Below are positions 27,379-36,908 of a DNA stretch of 64,000 bases, in pieces. Source of the DNA: Cetobacterium somerae ATCC BAA-474 (GTDB lineage Bacteria; Fusobacteriota; Fusobacteriia; Fusobacteriales; Fusobacteriaceae). Made by a program: the position numbers and the translations under genes. The stretch's first letter is position 1, and every line of letters starts with the position of its first letter. The stretch is from the NCBI RefSeq assembly GCF_000479045.1, contig NZ_KI518090.1:25910-89909 (forward strand), in the 5' to 3' direction. The notes below the pieces were generated by a model, which worked only from the letters and a program-made list of their open reading frames with translations, searched no databases and was not told where the DNA came from.

Positions 27379-28029
27379 ATGAAAACTTCAGAAAAGAGAG
27401 AAAAAATTTCAAAAAAAACTATACAGAGGTTAACAATGTATTTAAAATGTTTGGAGAAATTTTCGCCAGATGATTATATATCATCAGAAGAGATGGGTGT
27501 TTTACTTGGAGTAACGGCTGCTCAAATTAGAAAAGACTTTTCAAACTTTATAATGGATTTAGATTCTTGTATAGGAATAAGGGGTAAAGGGTATAACGTA
27601 AAGTGTCTTTACGAAATGATTGAAGATATATTGGGAATAAATAAACAAAACAATGTAATTATTGTTGGAGCTGGAAAGTTAGGGAATGCTATTTTGCTAG
27701 AAGGTGACATAGAAAAACCAAGATTTAATATTGTGGGAATTTTTGATATTACAAAAAGCAGAATTGGTAAAGAGTATAAGGGAATAAAGATAAGTAGTGT
27801 AAGTGATATACCAAAAATTGCATCTGAGAAAAAAATAGATATGGCAATTATAACAGAAAATAAATCTATAGCTCAGCAAGTAACAGATATAGTAACTCAA
27901 TCAGGAATAAAAGCTATATTGAACATGACTTCCTTAGAAATAAAAGTACCAAAAGATGTTGTAATAGAACACATAGATTTAAATAGAAAGCTTCAAGAAT
28001 TAAATTACTGGAAGGAAAAGGCGGAATAG
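27379..28029 (+). CDS. rex: Redox-sensing transcriptional repressor Rex
   Basis: 216 aa. N-terminal winged-helix (KTIQRLTMYLKCLEKF, ISSEEMGVLLGVTAAQIRKDFS) followed by a Rossmann domain with NVIIVGAGKLGNAIL, the NADH-binding motif. Rex senses NADH/NAD+ and represses fermentation and hydrogenase genes, a sensible partner for the hydrogenase upstream, although I saw no clear Rex site there. The ribosome binding region is unusually G-rich: six G followed by AGAGG at 27361-27371, 8 nt before the ATG. Two nt separate its stop from folD. Confidence 0.95.
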   Translation: MKTSEKREKISKKTIQRLTMYLKCLEKFSPDDYISSEEMGVLLGVTAAQIRKDFSNFIMDLDSCIGIRGKGYNVKCLYEMIEDILGINKQNNVIIVGAGKLGNAILLEGDIEKPRFNIVGIFDITKSRIGKEYKGIKISSVSDIPKIASEKKIDMAIITENKSIAQQVTDIVTQSGIKAILNMTSLEIKVPKDVVIEHIDLNRKLQELNYWKEKAE

Positions 28030-28031
28030 TA

Positions 28032-28886
28032 ATGAAAATTTTAGATGGTAAATATGTATCTCAAAAGGTTAGAGATTTAATAAAAAAAGAGATAATAGAG
28101 ATAAAAGAAGTTAAAGGAACAGTTCCAGGATTGGCAGTAATACAGGCGGGAGATAACTTAGCATCTAAAATTTATGTTAATTCTAAGATAAAACAATGTG
28201 CAGAAGTTGGAATAGAATCAAAAAATTTTATTATGCCAGCAGATGTAACTGAAGAAGAGCTTTTAAGAAAAATAGAAGAATTAAACAGTGATGAAACAGT
28301 TGATGGAATATTAGTTCAATTACCATTACCTGATCATATAGATACACCAAAGGTAATAGAAGCAATAGATATAAATAAAGATGTGGATGGATTTAAACCA
28401 GAAAATTTAGGAAAAGTAGTTTTAGGAGATGAAACAGCACTAATTTCATGTACTCCTGCAGGTATATTAAGATTATTTGAAGAGTATGAGATAGCTTTAG
28501 AGGGAAAAGATATCGTTGTTATAGGAAGAAGTAACATTGTTGGAAAACCTATGACAGCACTTTTAATAAATGAAGGAGCAACAGTAACAGTTTGTAATAG
28601 TAAAACAAAAAATCTTGCAGAAAAAACAAAAAATGCAGATGTTGTAATAGTAGCTATAGGAAAAGCTAATTTCTTAAAAGGTGATATGATTAAGACAGGT
28701 GCTATTATAATAGATGTTGGAATAAACAGAGATGAAAATAATAAGATTTGTGGAGATGTGGACTTTGAATCTGTAAAAGAAAAAGTATCATATATAACAC
28801 CTGTTCCAGGGGGAGTAGGACCCATGACTATAGCAATGTTACTTAATAATACGTTAAAGGCGTTTAAAATTGGAAAAAAAATATAG
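28032..28886 (+). CDS. folD: Bifunctional methylene-THF dehydrogenase/cyclohydrolase FolD
   Basis: 284 aa, normal length. The catalytic Tyr/Lys motif is in YVNSKIKQC (residues ~50-58). Further motifs are DGILVQLPLPDHID, DVDGFKP, VIGRSNIVGKPM (NADP site) and the C-terminal PVPGGVGPMTIAMLLNNT. It interconverts 5,10-methylene-THF and 10-formyl-THF. It supplies formyl groups to Fmt in the same run. Confidence 0.96.
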   Translation: MKILDGKYVSQKVRDLIKKEIIEIKEVKGTVPGLAVIQAGDNLASKIYVNSKIKQCAEVGIESKNFIMPADVTEEELLRKIEELNSDETVDGILVQLPLPDHIDTPKVIEAIDINKDVDGFKPENLGKVVLGDETALISCTPAGILRLFEEYEIALEGKDIVVIGRSNIVGKPMTALLINEGATVTVCNSKTKNLAEKTKNADVVIVAIGKANFLKGDMIKTGAIIIDVGINRDENNKICGDVDFESVKEKVSYITPVPGGVGPMTIAMLLNNTLKAFKIGKKI

Positions 28887-28899
28887 GGGAGAGTTTAGA

Positions 28900-29340
28900 A
28901 TGGATAAAAAAGAATTTTATATTGTTGATAAGAGAATACTACCAAATTCGATTCAAAGTGTTATAAAGGTAAATGAGATTGTTCAAGCTGAAAGAATTTC
29001 AAAGTATGAAGCTATAAAGAGAGTTGGAATAAGTAGAAGTACATATTATAAATATAAAGACTATATAAAACCATTTTTCGAAGGTGGAAAAGAAAAAGTA
29101 TTTAGTATACATTTATCTTTAATGGATAGACCTGGAATTTTAGCAAGGGTTTTAGATATTATTGCAGGAGAGCAGATGAACATCTTAACAATTGTTCAAA
29201 ATATAGCAATAGATGGTGTGAGTAGAGTAACAATTTCTATACAAACAACAGAAAATTTACTTAGAAAAATTGAAGAGATGTTAGAAAAAATCAGTTCTTT
29301 AGATTCTGTAAAGGAATTAAGAGTAATAGGAAGTAATTAA
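28900..29340 (+). CDS. HTH plus ACT-domain protein (PheB/UPF0735-like)
   Basis: 146 aa from the ATG at 28900, chosen because GGGGAGAG lies 7-14 nt upstream; an upstream TTG at 28870 would overlap folD. Residues ~20-55 look like a helix-turn-helix (ISKYEAIKRVGISRSTYYKYKD). Residues ~68-146 form an ACT domain (VFSIHLSLMDRPGILARVLDIIAGEQMNILTIVQN). This order matches the UPF0735/PheB group, named after Bacillus pheB but without a proven enzymatic role. It probably senses an amino acid. Nine nt before accB. Confidence 0.82.
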   Translation: MDKKEFYIVDKRILPNSIQSVIKVNEIVQAERISKYEAIKRVGISRSTYYKYKDYIKPFFEGGKEKVFSIHLSLMDRPGILARVLDIIAGEQMNILTIVQNIAIDGVSRVTISIQTTENLLRKIEEMLEKISSLDSVKELRVIGSN

Positions 29341-29349
29341 GGAGGAACA

Positions 29350-29808
29350 ATGAAGTTAGATTTAGAAAGCGTAAAAAAATTAGCTAAAAGTATAGAGGAG
29401 CATAATCTTTCTGAAATTAGTATAGAAGTTAATGGAACAAAGCTTACTATGAAAAAGGAAGAACTAAGACAAGAGGTAGTAACTTCAAATATTAAGTACG
29501 TAGAACAACCGACTTTAACTAATAAAGAGATAGAAATTGAAGAAATAGAATCTTCAGAAGAAGTAGTTGTAGAAGGAAAAGAGATTGTTTCTCCAATGGT
29601 TGGAACATATTACTCAGCACCTTCACCTGACTCAGAAGACTTTGTAAAAATTGGAGATAAAGTAGAGGTAGGAGATACAGTATGTATAGTTGAGGCTATG
29701 AAAATGATGAACGAAGTAAAATCATCAGTAGCAGGAACTGTTGTAGCTTTGAGAGCAGAGAATGGAAAAGTAGTAAAAAAAGGTGACATATTATTTTTAG
29801 TAAAATAA
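29350..29808 (+). CDS. accB: Biotin carboxyl carrier protein AccB
   Basis: 152 aa. The N-terminus (VKKLAKSIEEHNLSEISIEVNGTKL) is the usual AccB start; after an acidic linker (70-80) the biotinyl domain contains EAMKMMNEVKSS with the biotin-accepting Lys. It carries CO2 in acetyl-CoA carboxylase for fatty-acid synthesis. accC, accA and accD are not adjacent, so the complex is assembled from separate loci. Because the N-terminal part fits AccB, a decarboxylase biotin subunit is less likely. Last gene before a terminator. Confidence 0.9.
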   Translation: MKLDLESVKKLAKSIEEHNLSEISIEVNGTKLTMKKEELRQEVVTSNIKYVEQPTLTNKEIEIEEIESSEEVVVEGKEIVSPMVGTYYSAPSPDSEDFVKIGDKVEVGDTVCIVEAMKMMNEVKSSVAGTVVALRAENGKVVKKGDILFLVK

Positions 29809-29834
29809 GGAAAGCTAACAGCTTTCCTTTTTAT
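29809..29834 (+). terminator. Intrinsic terminator after accB
   Basis: GGAAAGC (29809-29815), a 5-nt loop, GCTTTCC (29821-29827), then TTTTTATT. The hairpin starts right after the accB stop codon. Confidence 0.9.
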
Positions 29835-29870
29835 TCTTTATTAAAGTGCTGGTTTAAAAAGCACAGTATA

Positions 29871-29899
29871 TTGTTTTTTATGGAGAATTATGGTAGAAT
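29871..29899 (+). promoter_or_regulatory. Promoter of the CNNM/CorC gene
   Basis: TTGTTT (29871-29876), 17-bp spacer, TAGAAT (29894-29899) with extended TGG before it. Confidence 0.7.
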
Positions 29900-29943
29900 A
29901 TATAAGCATTCAATTTAAAAAATAAGGAAGGTGTATTATAAAG

Positions 29944-31203
29944 TTGGACACGTATCGTGATATTATTATATTAGTTGTATTAATTTTACTATCTGGTTTT
30001 TTTTCAGCCTCAGAAACAGCATTAACATCTTTTAAAACAACAGATTTAGAAGATATTGAGAAGTCGAATAAGAAAACAGCACATTTATTGAAAAAGTGGT
30101 TAAAAAGTCCAAATGAGATTTTAACAGGTATGCTTTTAGGAAATAATATAGTAAATATTTTAGGATCATCTATTGCAACTGCTTTAGCAATTAATATAAT
30201 GGGGAATTCTCCTAGAAGTTTGGCTATCGTAACAGGGATTATGACAGTTTTAATTCTTATATTTGGAGAAATAACACCGAAAATAATGGCCAAAAATAAT
30301 TCTAAAGGTTTCTCAAAATTAGTAATTGGTCCTATGTATTATTTTGGATTATTAATGAAACCAATTGTAAAAATATTGATGTGGACATCTATATTAATTG
30401 GTAGAATTTTAGGAGTTGAAGTAAAAACTGAAAATATAATGTTTACAGAAGAGGATTTAATATCTTTTGTAAATGTAGGTGAAGCTGAGGGTATTATAGA
30501 AGAAGAGGAAAAAGAAATGATTCACTCAATTGTAGGATTAGGTGAAACTAATGCAAAAGAAATTATGACACCTAGAACATCAATGTTTGCAGTTGAAGGA
30601 AATAAAACTTTAGATGATATTTGGGAAGAGATGATAGAAGCTGGATTCTCAAGAATACCTGTATATGAAGAGACTATTGATAATATTATAGGTGTTTTAT
30701 ATACTAAAGATGTTTTAAATTACTTAAAAGCACATAGCACAGATACTCAAGTTAAAGAGTTAGTAAGAGAGGCTTACTATGTTCCTGAAACAAAGTCAAT
30801 TATAGAAATTTTACAAGAATTTAAAAGTAAAAAAGTTCATATTGCACTTGTATTAGATGAGTATGGTGGTATTGGTGGAGTTTTAACAATAGAAGACTTA
30901 TTAGAAGAGATTGTTGGAGAAATTCGTGATGAGTTTGATAATGAAGAGGAAGAAAGCATTAAAGAGATTGATGATAATAGATATGAAGTTGATGCAATGC
31001 TTGATATAGAAACAATAAATAAAAGTTTAAATATTGATTTACCAATATCAGAGGATTACGAAAGTTTAGGCGGATTAATAATGTCAGAGCTTGGAAAAAT
31101 TCCTGCAATAGGAGATATTGTAGACTTTCAAGATGTTAAGTTGGTAGTAGTTGAGGTTGAGAAGATGAGAGTGTCTAAGGTAGAGATACAAAGAGGAGAA
31201 TAA
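29944..31203 (+). CDS. CNNM/CorC family transporter-like protein (hemolysin-related)
   Basis: 419 aa. The apparent start is TTG at 29944 with AGGAAGGTG 10 nt upstream. N-terminal DUF21/CNNM membrane domain with four segments (LSGFFSASETALTS near residue 20; MLLGNNIVNILGSSIATA), then tandem CBS domains (EIMTPRTSMFAV ... SRIPVYEETIDNIIGVLY; VHIALVLDEYGGIGGVLTIEDLLEEIVGEI) and a C-terminal CorC_HlyC domain. The family is linked to Mg2+/Co2+ efflux; the hemolysin name is historical. Four nt before the DUF502 gene. Confidence 0.92.
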   Translation: MDTYRDIIILVVLILLSGFFSASETALTSFKTTDLEDIEKSNKKTAHLLKKWLKSPNEILTGMLLGNNIVNILGSSIATALAINIMGNSPRSLAIVTGIMTVLILIFGEITPKIMAKNNSKGFSKLVIGPMYYFGLLMKPIVKILMWTSILIGRILGVEVKTENIMFTEEDLISFVNVGEAEGIIEEEEKEMIHSIVGLGETNAKEIMTPRTSMFAVEGNKTLDDIWEEMIEAGFSRIPVYEETIDNIIGVLYTKDVLNYLKAHSTDTQVKELVREAYYVPETKSIIEILQEFKSKKVHIALVLDEYGGIGGVLTIEDLLEEIVGEIRDEFDNEEEESIKEIDDNRYEVDAMLDIETINKSLNIDLPISEDYESLGGLIMSELGKIPAIGDIVDFQDVKLVVVEVEKMRVSKVEIQRGE

Positions 31204-31206
31204 AAG

Positions 31207-31866
31207 ATGAAAAGAGTAAAAGCCAGTTTTTATAGTGGGCTAATTGCTATATTACCTATAGTTATTACAGTATATATTTTTAACTGGATATTTCAAATTT
31301 TCTTAAACTTATTGCAAGATTCTGTTTTAACAGTAGCAATAAGAAAGATTGTTTTACAAACTGGATTAGGAAAAGAACAAGATCTTCATTTATATACTCA
31401 AATACTTATAAATGTTTTATCTTTTGTAACTTTGATATTATTATTAATAGCTATAGGAACAGCTATGAGAGTATTTTTATTTAAAAAAATTGGAGCTTTT
31501 TTAAACAATCTTTTAGTAAAAATACCATTATTTAGTCAGATATATAGTACAATAACTCAAATAATATCTCTATTTGCATCAGATAGACAAAAATCATACC
31601 AAAAAGTTGTGATGTTTGAATATCCTAGACATGGGATTTATAGTATCGGATTTATGACTTCAGATAGTAATCATTTTGTAGAAGAGGTAACTGGTGAGGA
31701 GATGTGTAATGTATTTTTACCGACATCACCAAATCCTACTTCAGGGATGTTCATAGTTTTAAAAAAATCAGAAGTAAGAGTTTTAGATTTAAAAGTAGAT
31801 GACGCAATAAAGCTTATAATTTCAGGAGGAGTAATATTACCACCAAATAATAAAAAGGAGAACTAA
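31207..31866 (+). CDS. DUF502 membrane protein
   Basis: 219 aa. Two N-terminal membrane segments (about 8-30 and 72-95) with the family start GLIAILPIVITVYIFNWIF, then PLFSQIYSTITQI and a soluble part with FEYPRHGIYSIGF and FLPTSPNPTSGMFIVLKKSEV, the DUF502 signature. The family is widespread and uncharacterised. It sits between the CNNM protein (3-nt gap) and a lipoprotein whose ATG immediately follows its stop, so all three are one unit. Confidence 0.9.
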   Translation: MKRVKASFYSGLIAILPIVITVYIFNWIFQIFLNLLQDSVLTVAIRKIVLQTGLGKEQDLHLYTQILINVLSFVTLILLLIAIGTAMRVFLFKKIGAFLNNLLVKIPLFSQIYSTITQIISLFASDRQKSYQKVVMFEYPRHGIYSIGFMTSDSNHFVEEVTGEEMCNVFLPTSPNPTSGMFIVLKKSEVRVLDLKVDDAIKLIISGGVILPPNNKKEN

Positions 31867-32655
31867 ATGTGGAAATATCTTTTTTTAGTTTTTGTACTAA
31901 TTGGTTGTAGCAATAGTGAGGTAGTAAAGACAACGAAAAATCTTGAAACAAAAAATGAAAAGTATCTATTACTTAAGGGAGCTAACTTGTATTCTTTAGG
32001 TAAAAAAAGTGAAGCGTTAGAAATATATGAGGAAATACTAAAGATTAATAGTAAAAATAGTGTAGCACTAAGAGAAAAAGCAATAATTGAAGGGCAACTT
32101 GGGAATATAGTTCAAGCAGAAAAAGATTTAAATAGAGCTTTGGCACTTAATCCTAAAGATAATTTAACTTTGAAGAATTTAGGTTATTTAAATTTTGAAA
32201 AAAGAGATTATGGTAAAAGTTCTAAGTATTTAAAAAGTGTGTCTAAAGATTTTATGAATGATCAAGATTATTTTATTTTAGGATATATAGAGTTTTTGAA
32301 TGGGAACTATTTAAATTCTTTAAAGTATTATGAATATGTAGAGGATGATGAAATATTTAATAATAGTTTGTTTTTTGATTCATATTTAAATAATTTAAAA
32401 AGAGTAGATAGTTTAAAGAAAGATTCATATTTAAAAATCGAAAATAAAATTAAATATAATAAAGTTAATACAATAAAATTATCAAATTTTTATAGTTTAT
32501 CTTTAGATAAAGATGATTATTCAGAAAGAGTTTTAAAGAATTATTTAACTTATAATGATATTGATAAAGAAGTAGTAGAAAAATTAATAAACATATACTA
32601 TAAAAATGGAGATAAAGTAAAGGAAAAAGAAGCTTTAAATTTAATTTTCAATTAG
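31867..32655 (+). CDS. TPR-repeat lipoprotein
   Basis: 262 aa. Lipoprotein signal with Cys14 in VLIGC. TPR-like helix pairs run from residue ~35 to 140 (LLKGANLYSLGKKSEALEIYEEILKINSKN; AEKDLNRALALNPKDNLTLKNLGYLNFEKRDYGKSSKYL). The second half is Lys/Asn-rich and less regular. The ATG directly abuts the DUF502 stop; the SD AAAAAGGAGAA lies in that gene's end. Probably an envelope scaffold or assembly lipoprotein; nothing more specific can be read. Confidence 0.78.
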   Translation: MWKYLFLVFVLIGCSNSEVVKTTKNLETKNEKYLLLKGANLYSLGKKSEALEIYEEILKINSKNSVALREKAIIEGQLGNIVQAEKDLNRALALNPKDNLTLKNLGYLNFEKRDYGKSSKYLKSVSKDFMNDQDYFILGYIEFLNGNYLNSLKYYEYVEDDEIFNNSLFFDSYLNNLKRVDSLKKDSYLKIENKIKYNKVNTIKLSNFYSLSLDKDDYSERVLKNYLTYNDIDKEVVEKLINIYYKNGDKVKEKEALNLIFN

Positions 32656-32707
32656 TATAGATAATTTATGATAAATTTTTAAAAGAGTAATATTTAGGAG
32701 GAATTAA

Positions 32708-33220
32708 ATGGATTTAAAAAAATATGTAGCATTAGTAGAGGATTATCCAAAACCAGGAATAAAATTTAGAGATATAACTCCGCTAATGGGAAATGGTGAA
32801 GCATATAAATATGCAACAGATAAGGTTGTAGAGTTTGCAAAGGAACACAATATAGATTTAGTTGTAGGACCAGAAGCAAGAGGATTTATATTTGGATGTC
32901 CAGTATCTTATGCTTTAGGAGTTGGATTTGCTCCAGTTAGAAAACCAGGAAAATTACCAAGAGAGGTAATCGAGTATGCATATGATTTAGAATACGGTTC
33001 AAATGTTTTATGTATGCATAAAGATTCTGTAAAACCTGGACAAAGAGTATTAATAGTTGATGATTTATTAGCAACTGGAGGAACTATAGAAGCTACTGTA
33101 AAATTAATAGAAGAATTAGGTGGAGTAGTAGCAGGATTAGCATTTTTAATTGAACTAGAAGACTTAAAAGGTAAAGAGAAATTAGAAGGTTATCCAGTAT
33201 TAACTTTAATGAAGTATTAA
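32708..33220 (+). CDS. apt: Adenine phosphoribosyltransferase
   Basis: 170 aa, normal length. Starts with the family block [22 protein letters not shown]; the PRPP-binding motif is [25 protein letters not shown] and the substrate segment is [32 protein letters not shown]. It salvages adenine to AMP. TAGGAGG lies 6 nt before the ATG. It is followed by a hairpin and then relA/spoT, an order (apt-relA) found in many low-GC bacteria. Confidence 0.97.
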   Translation: MDLKKYVALVEDYPKPGIKFRDITPLMGNGEAYKYATDKVVEFAKEHNIDLVVGPEARGFIFGCPVSYALGVGFAPVRKPGKLPREVIEYAYDLEYGSNVLCMHKDSVKPGQRVLIVDDLLATGGTIEATVKLIEELGGVVAGLAFLIELEDLKGKEKLEGYPVLTLMKY

Positions 33221-33228
33221 TAACTTTT

Positions 33229-33258
33229 AAGGCGGCACAAACTAGTGTCGCCTTATTT
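33229..33258 (+). terminator. Terminator-like hairpin between apt and relA/spoT
   Basis: AAGGCGGCAC (33229-33238), 6-nt loop, GTGTCGCCTT (33245-33254), one G-U pair. It is GC-rich for this genome. The following tract is only weakly T-rich, so it may be a partial terminator or a processing/stability element; the next start is 34 nt downstream. Confidence 0.6.
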
Positions 33259-33287
33259 GTATAGGATTATTAAAAAAGAGGTGTATT

Positions 33288-35468
33288 ATGAAATATTGGC
33301 AAGAAATAGAAAGTGAAATAGATAAGCACAATTTAAAAGTGGACAAAGAAAAGATCAGAATGGCTTTCTTTTTTGCAGAAGAATGCCATATAGGACAATA
33401 CAGAAAATCTGGTGACAGCTATATAATACATCCTGTAGAAGTAACCAAAATATTAATAGATATGAAGATGGATACAGAGGGAATAATAGCAGGAATACTT
33501 CATGATATAGTTGAAGATACACTGATAACTATAGCAGATATAAAGTATAACTTTGGAGACGAAGTTGCCCATCTTGTAGATGGAGTTACAAAATTAGACC
33601 ATTTACCTAATGGAACTAAAAAACAGGATGAAAATATTAGAAAAATGATAATAGCAATGGCAAAAGATGTTAGAGTTATTATTATAAAATTGGCAGATAG
33701 ACTTCATAATATGAGGACTTTAAAGTTTATGCCACCAGAAAAACAAAAAAGAATTGCTCAAGAAACTCTTTCTATATATGCCCCTTTAGCTCATAGATTA
33801 GGTATAGCAAAGATAAAGTGGGAATTAGAGGATATGTCTTTACATTATTTAGAACCAGAAAAATATAAAGATATAAAAGCATTAATTGATGAAAAAAAAG
33901 ACGAGAGAAAAAAATATTTAGAAGAGATGGTAAATAATATAACTCGTTTGTTAAATGAAGTACAAATATATGCAAAAGTTAAAGGAAGATTTAAACATTT
34001 TTATAGTATTTATAAAAAAATGTTTGAAAAAGGCAAAGATTTTGATGGAATTTATGATTTAATAGGTATTAGAATTATTTTAAATACAGAAGCAGAATGT
34101 TACAATACTTTAGGAGTTATACATAGTAATTACAGACCTGTTCCTGGAAGATTTAAGGATTATATAGCGGTTCCTAAATCAAATAACTATCAATCAATTC
34201 ATACAACAATTGTAGGACCTTTGGGAAAATTTGTTGAGATTCAAATTAGAACTGAAGATATGGATAGAGTAGCTGAAGAGGGAGTTGCAGCTCACTGGAG
34301 TTATAAAGAAAATAAAAAAATAAGTAAAAAAGATCAAGTTTATGGATGGCTTAGAAATATTGTAGAGTTAAATCAAGGTGCAGAAAATACTGAAGAATTT
34401 ATTAAAGAAGTAACTGGAGATATAGTAAAAGAGACGGTATTTGTATTTTCTCCAAAAGGAGATGTTATTGAGTTAGCTCAAGGTGCTACACCAATAGATT
34501 TTGCTTTTAATATTCATACAGAGATTGGGATAAAGTGTGTAGGTGCAAAAGTTAATGGAAAAATAGTTCCATTGGATTACAAATTAAATAATGGTGATCG
34601 AGTAGAAGTTATTACATCTAAAACTGGTAGAGGACCTGGAAATGATTGGTTAGATATTGTAGCTACACAAAGTGCAAAAAGTAAAATAAAAAAATGGTTA
34701 AAAGACCAAAAACTTGATGAAAATATTAAAGTTGGAAAAGAGCTTATCGAAAAAGAAGTTGGAAAATTAGGAATGACTTTAAAAGAGTTTGAAGATAGCC
34801 CAATTCTAAAAAAGCATTTAGAGAAACATAATATACCAACAATGAGTGATTTCTATTTCCATATGGGAGAGACAAAAAGTAAAGTAGATGTAGTTGTTGC
34901 TAAATTAAAGATAGAGCAAGAAAAAAGTAAAGCGTATATAGAAAGTAATCTAGAAGATTTTATTAAAGAGCCTATAAAGAAAAAATCAGCAAAAAAGGAT
35001 GATCAAGGAATTATAATTGATGGGACAGAAAATACTCTAATAAGATTTGCAAGATGTTGTACACCTCTTCCTGGAGATGATATAGGTGGATATGTAACAA
35101 AATTAACAGGAATTGCAATTCATAGAAAAGATTGTCCAAATTATATTTCAATGGTTAACCATGATCCTGCAAGAGTTATAGATGTTAATTGGGATGAGAG
35201 ACTTTTAGAAGCACCTTCGAAAAAAAATAGATATACTTTTGCTTTTACAATAAAAGCTATAGATAGACAAAATATACTTATGGATGTTGTAACAATGATT
35301 TCAAACCATAAAATAAATGTATTATCTTTAAACTCTCATAATATAAAAAAGGGATTAGATACAATTGCAATTATAAAAGTGACTGTTGAGTTAAATAATA
35401 AAGATGAGTATAAACAATTAGTTAGTCATCTATTAAAAATAAAAGATGTAATGTCAGTAGAAAGATAG
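33288..35468 (+). CDS. rel: Bifunctional (p)ppGpp synthetase/hydrolase (RelA/SpoT, Rsh)
   Basis: 726 aa long Rsh. Domains: HD hydrolase (residues 30-190) with intact HPVEVTKIL and GILHDIVEDT; synthetase (~230-345) with YDLIGIRIIL, RFKDYIAVPKSNNYQSIHTT and VEIQIRT; TGS (~385-445); zinc-finger-like CC motif with RCCTPLPGDDIGGYVT (~585); ACT (~650-726). The RFKD form of the RxKD loop is the one in bifunctional enzymes, so both activities are expected. It sets (p)ppGpp levels in the stringent response. SD AAGAGGTG precedes the ATG. Confidence 0.96.
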   Translation: MKYWQEIESEIDKHNLKVDKEKIRMAFFFAEECHIGQYRKSGDSYIIHPVEVTKILIDMKMDTEGIIAGILHDIVEDTLITIADIKYNFGDEVAHLVDGVTKLDHLPNGTKKQDENIRKMIIAMAKDVRVIIIKLADRLHNMRTLKFMPPEKQKRIAQETLSIYAPLAHRLGIAKIKWELEDMSLHYLEPEKYKDIKALIDEKKDERKKYLEEMVNNITRLLNEVQIYAKVKGRFKHFYSIYKKMFEKGKDFDGIYDLIGIRIILNTEAECYNTLGVIHSNYRPVPGRFKDYIAVPKSNNYQSIHTTIVGPLGKFVEIQIRTEDMDRVAEEGVAAHWSYKENKKISKKDQVYGWLRNIVELNQGAENTEEFIKEVTGDIVKETVFVFSPKGDVIELAQGATPIDFAFNIHTEIGIKCVGAKVNGKIVPLDYKLNNGDRVEVITSKTGRGPGNDWLDIVATQSAKSKIKKWLKDQKLDENIKVGKELIEKEVGKLGMTLKEFEDSPILKKHLEKHNIPTMSDFYFHMGETKSKVDVVVAKLKIEQEKSKAYIESNLEDFIKEPIKKKSAKKDDQGIIIDGTENTLIRFARCCTPLPGDDIGGYVTKLTGIAIHRKDCPNYISMVNHDPARVIDVNWDERLLEAPSKKNRYTFAFTIKAIDRQNILMDVVTMISNHKINVLSLNSHNIKKGLDTIAIIKVTVELNNKDEYKQLVSHLLKIKDVMSVER

Positions 35469-36644
<1,176 letters not shown>

Positions 36645-36645
36645 A

Positions 36646-36675
36646 AAAAAGCTGACTTTTTTAAGTCAGCTTTTT
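36646..36675. terminator. Bidirectional terminator between tgt and the minus-strand run
   Basis: AAAAAGCTGACTT (36646-36658), 4-nt loop, AAGTCAGCTTTTT (36663-36675). A runs and T runs flank both arms, so it can stop tgt transcripts and the convergent minus-strand operon. Confidence 0.93.
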
Positions 36676-36686
36676 CTCTATTTAAA

Positions 36687-36899
36687 TTATAAACTATATT
36701 TTGTAAACTTAGTTTTAAACTCATCTTCAGATCTAACAAAAAGTTTTTCATTTCCTTCTGAATCTAGAACTTCTTCAGAAAAAACTCTGTATAGATACAT
36801 AATTTGTCCATCTTGTTCATTAGTACAATTTAATATATTATAATTTAAAACTTCATAAAGTTTACTATTTTTATTATTTTTCCAAAGATTTTTGTTCAT
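36687..36899 (-). CDS. Small DUF1653-like protein
   Basis: 70 aa. SD AAGGAG lies on the minus strand 5-10 nt before its ATG, and it begins 9 nt after the ansA stop, so it is probably translated from the ansA message. The pattern KLYEVLNYNILN...YLYRVFSEEVL...KLFVRSEDEF resembles DUF1653 (a ~65-aa domain with a YxVL start, a vvY..ly centre and a WVRP..mF end); here F replaces W. Function of the domain is unknown. An overlapping plus-strand frame (36634-36843) lacks such support. Confidence 0.65.
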   Translation of the reverse strand: MNKNLWKNNKNSKLYEVLNYNILNCTNEQDGQIMYLYRVFSEEVLDSEGNEKLFVRSEDEFKTKFTKYSL

Positions 36900-36908
36900 A
36901 GCACTCCT

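Noticed and set aside
28334..28825. 163-aa minus-strand frame
   Set aside because: Antisense shadow of folD with no ribosome binding site or neighbouring minus-strand unit.
29910..30293. 127-aa minus-strand frame
   Set aside because: Antisense to the CNNM/CorC gene; no Shine-Dalgarno.
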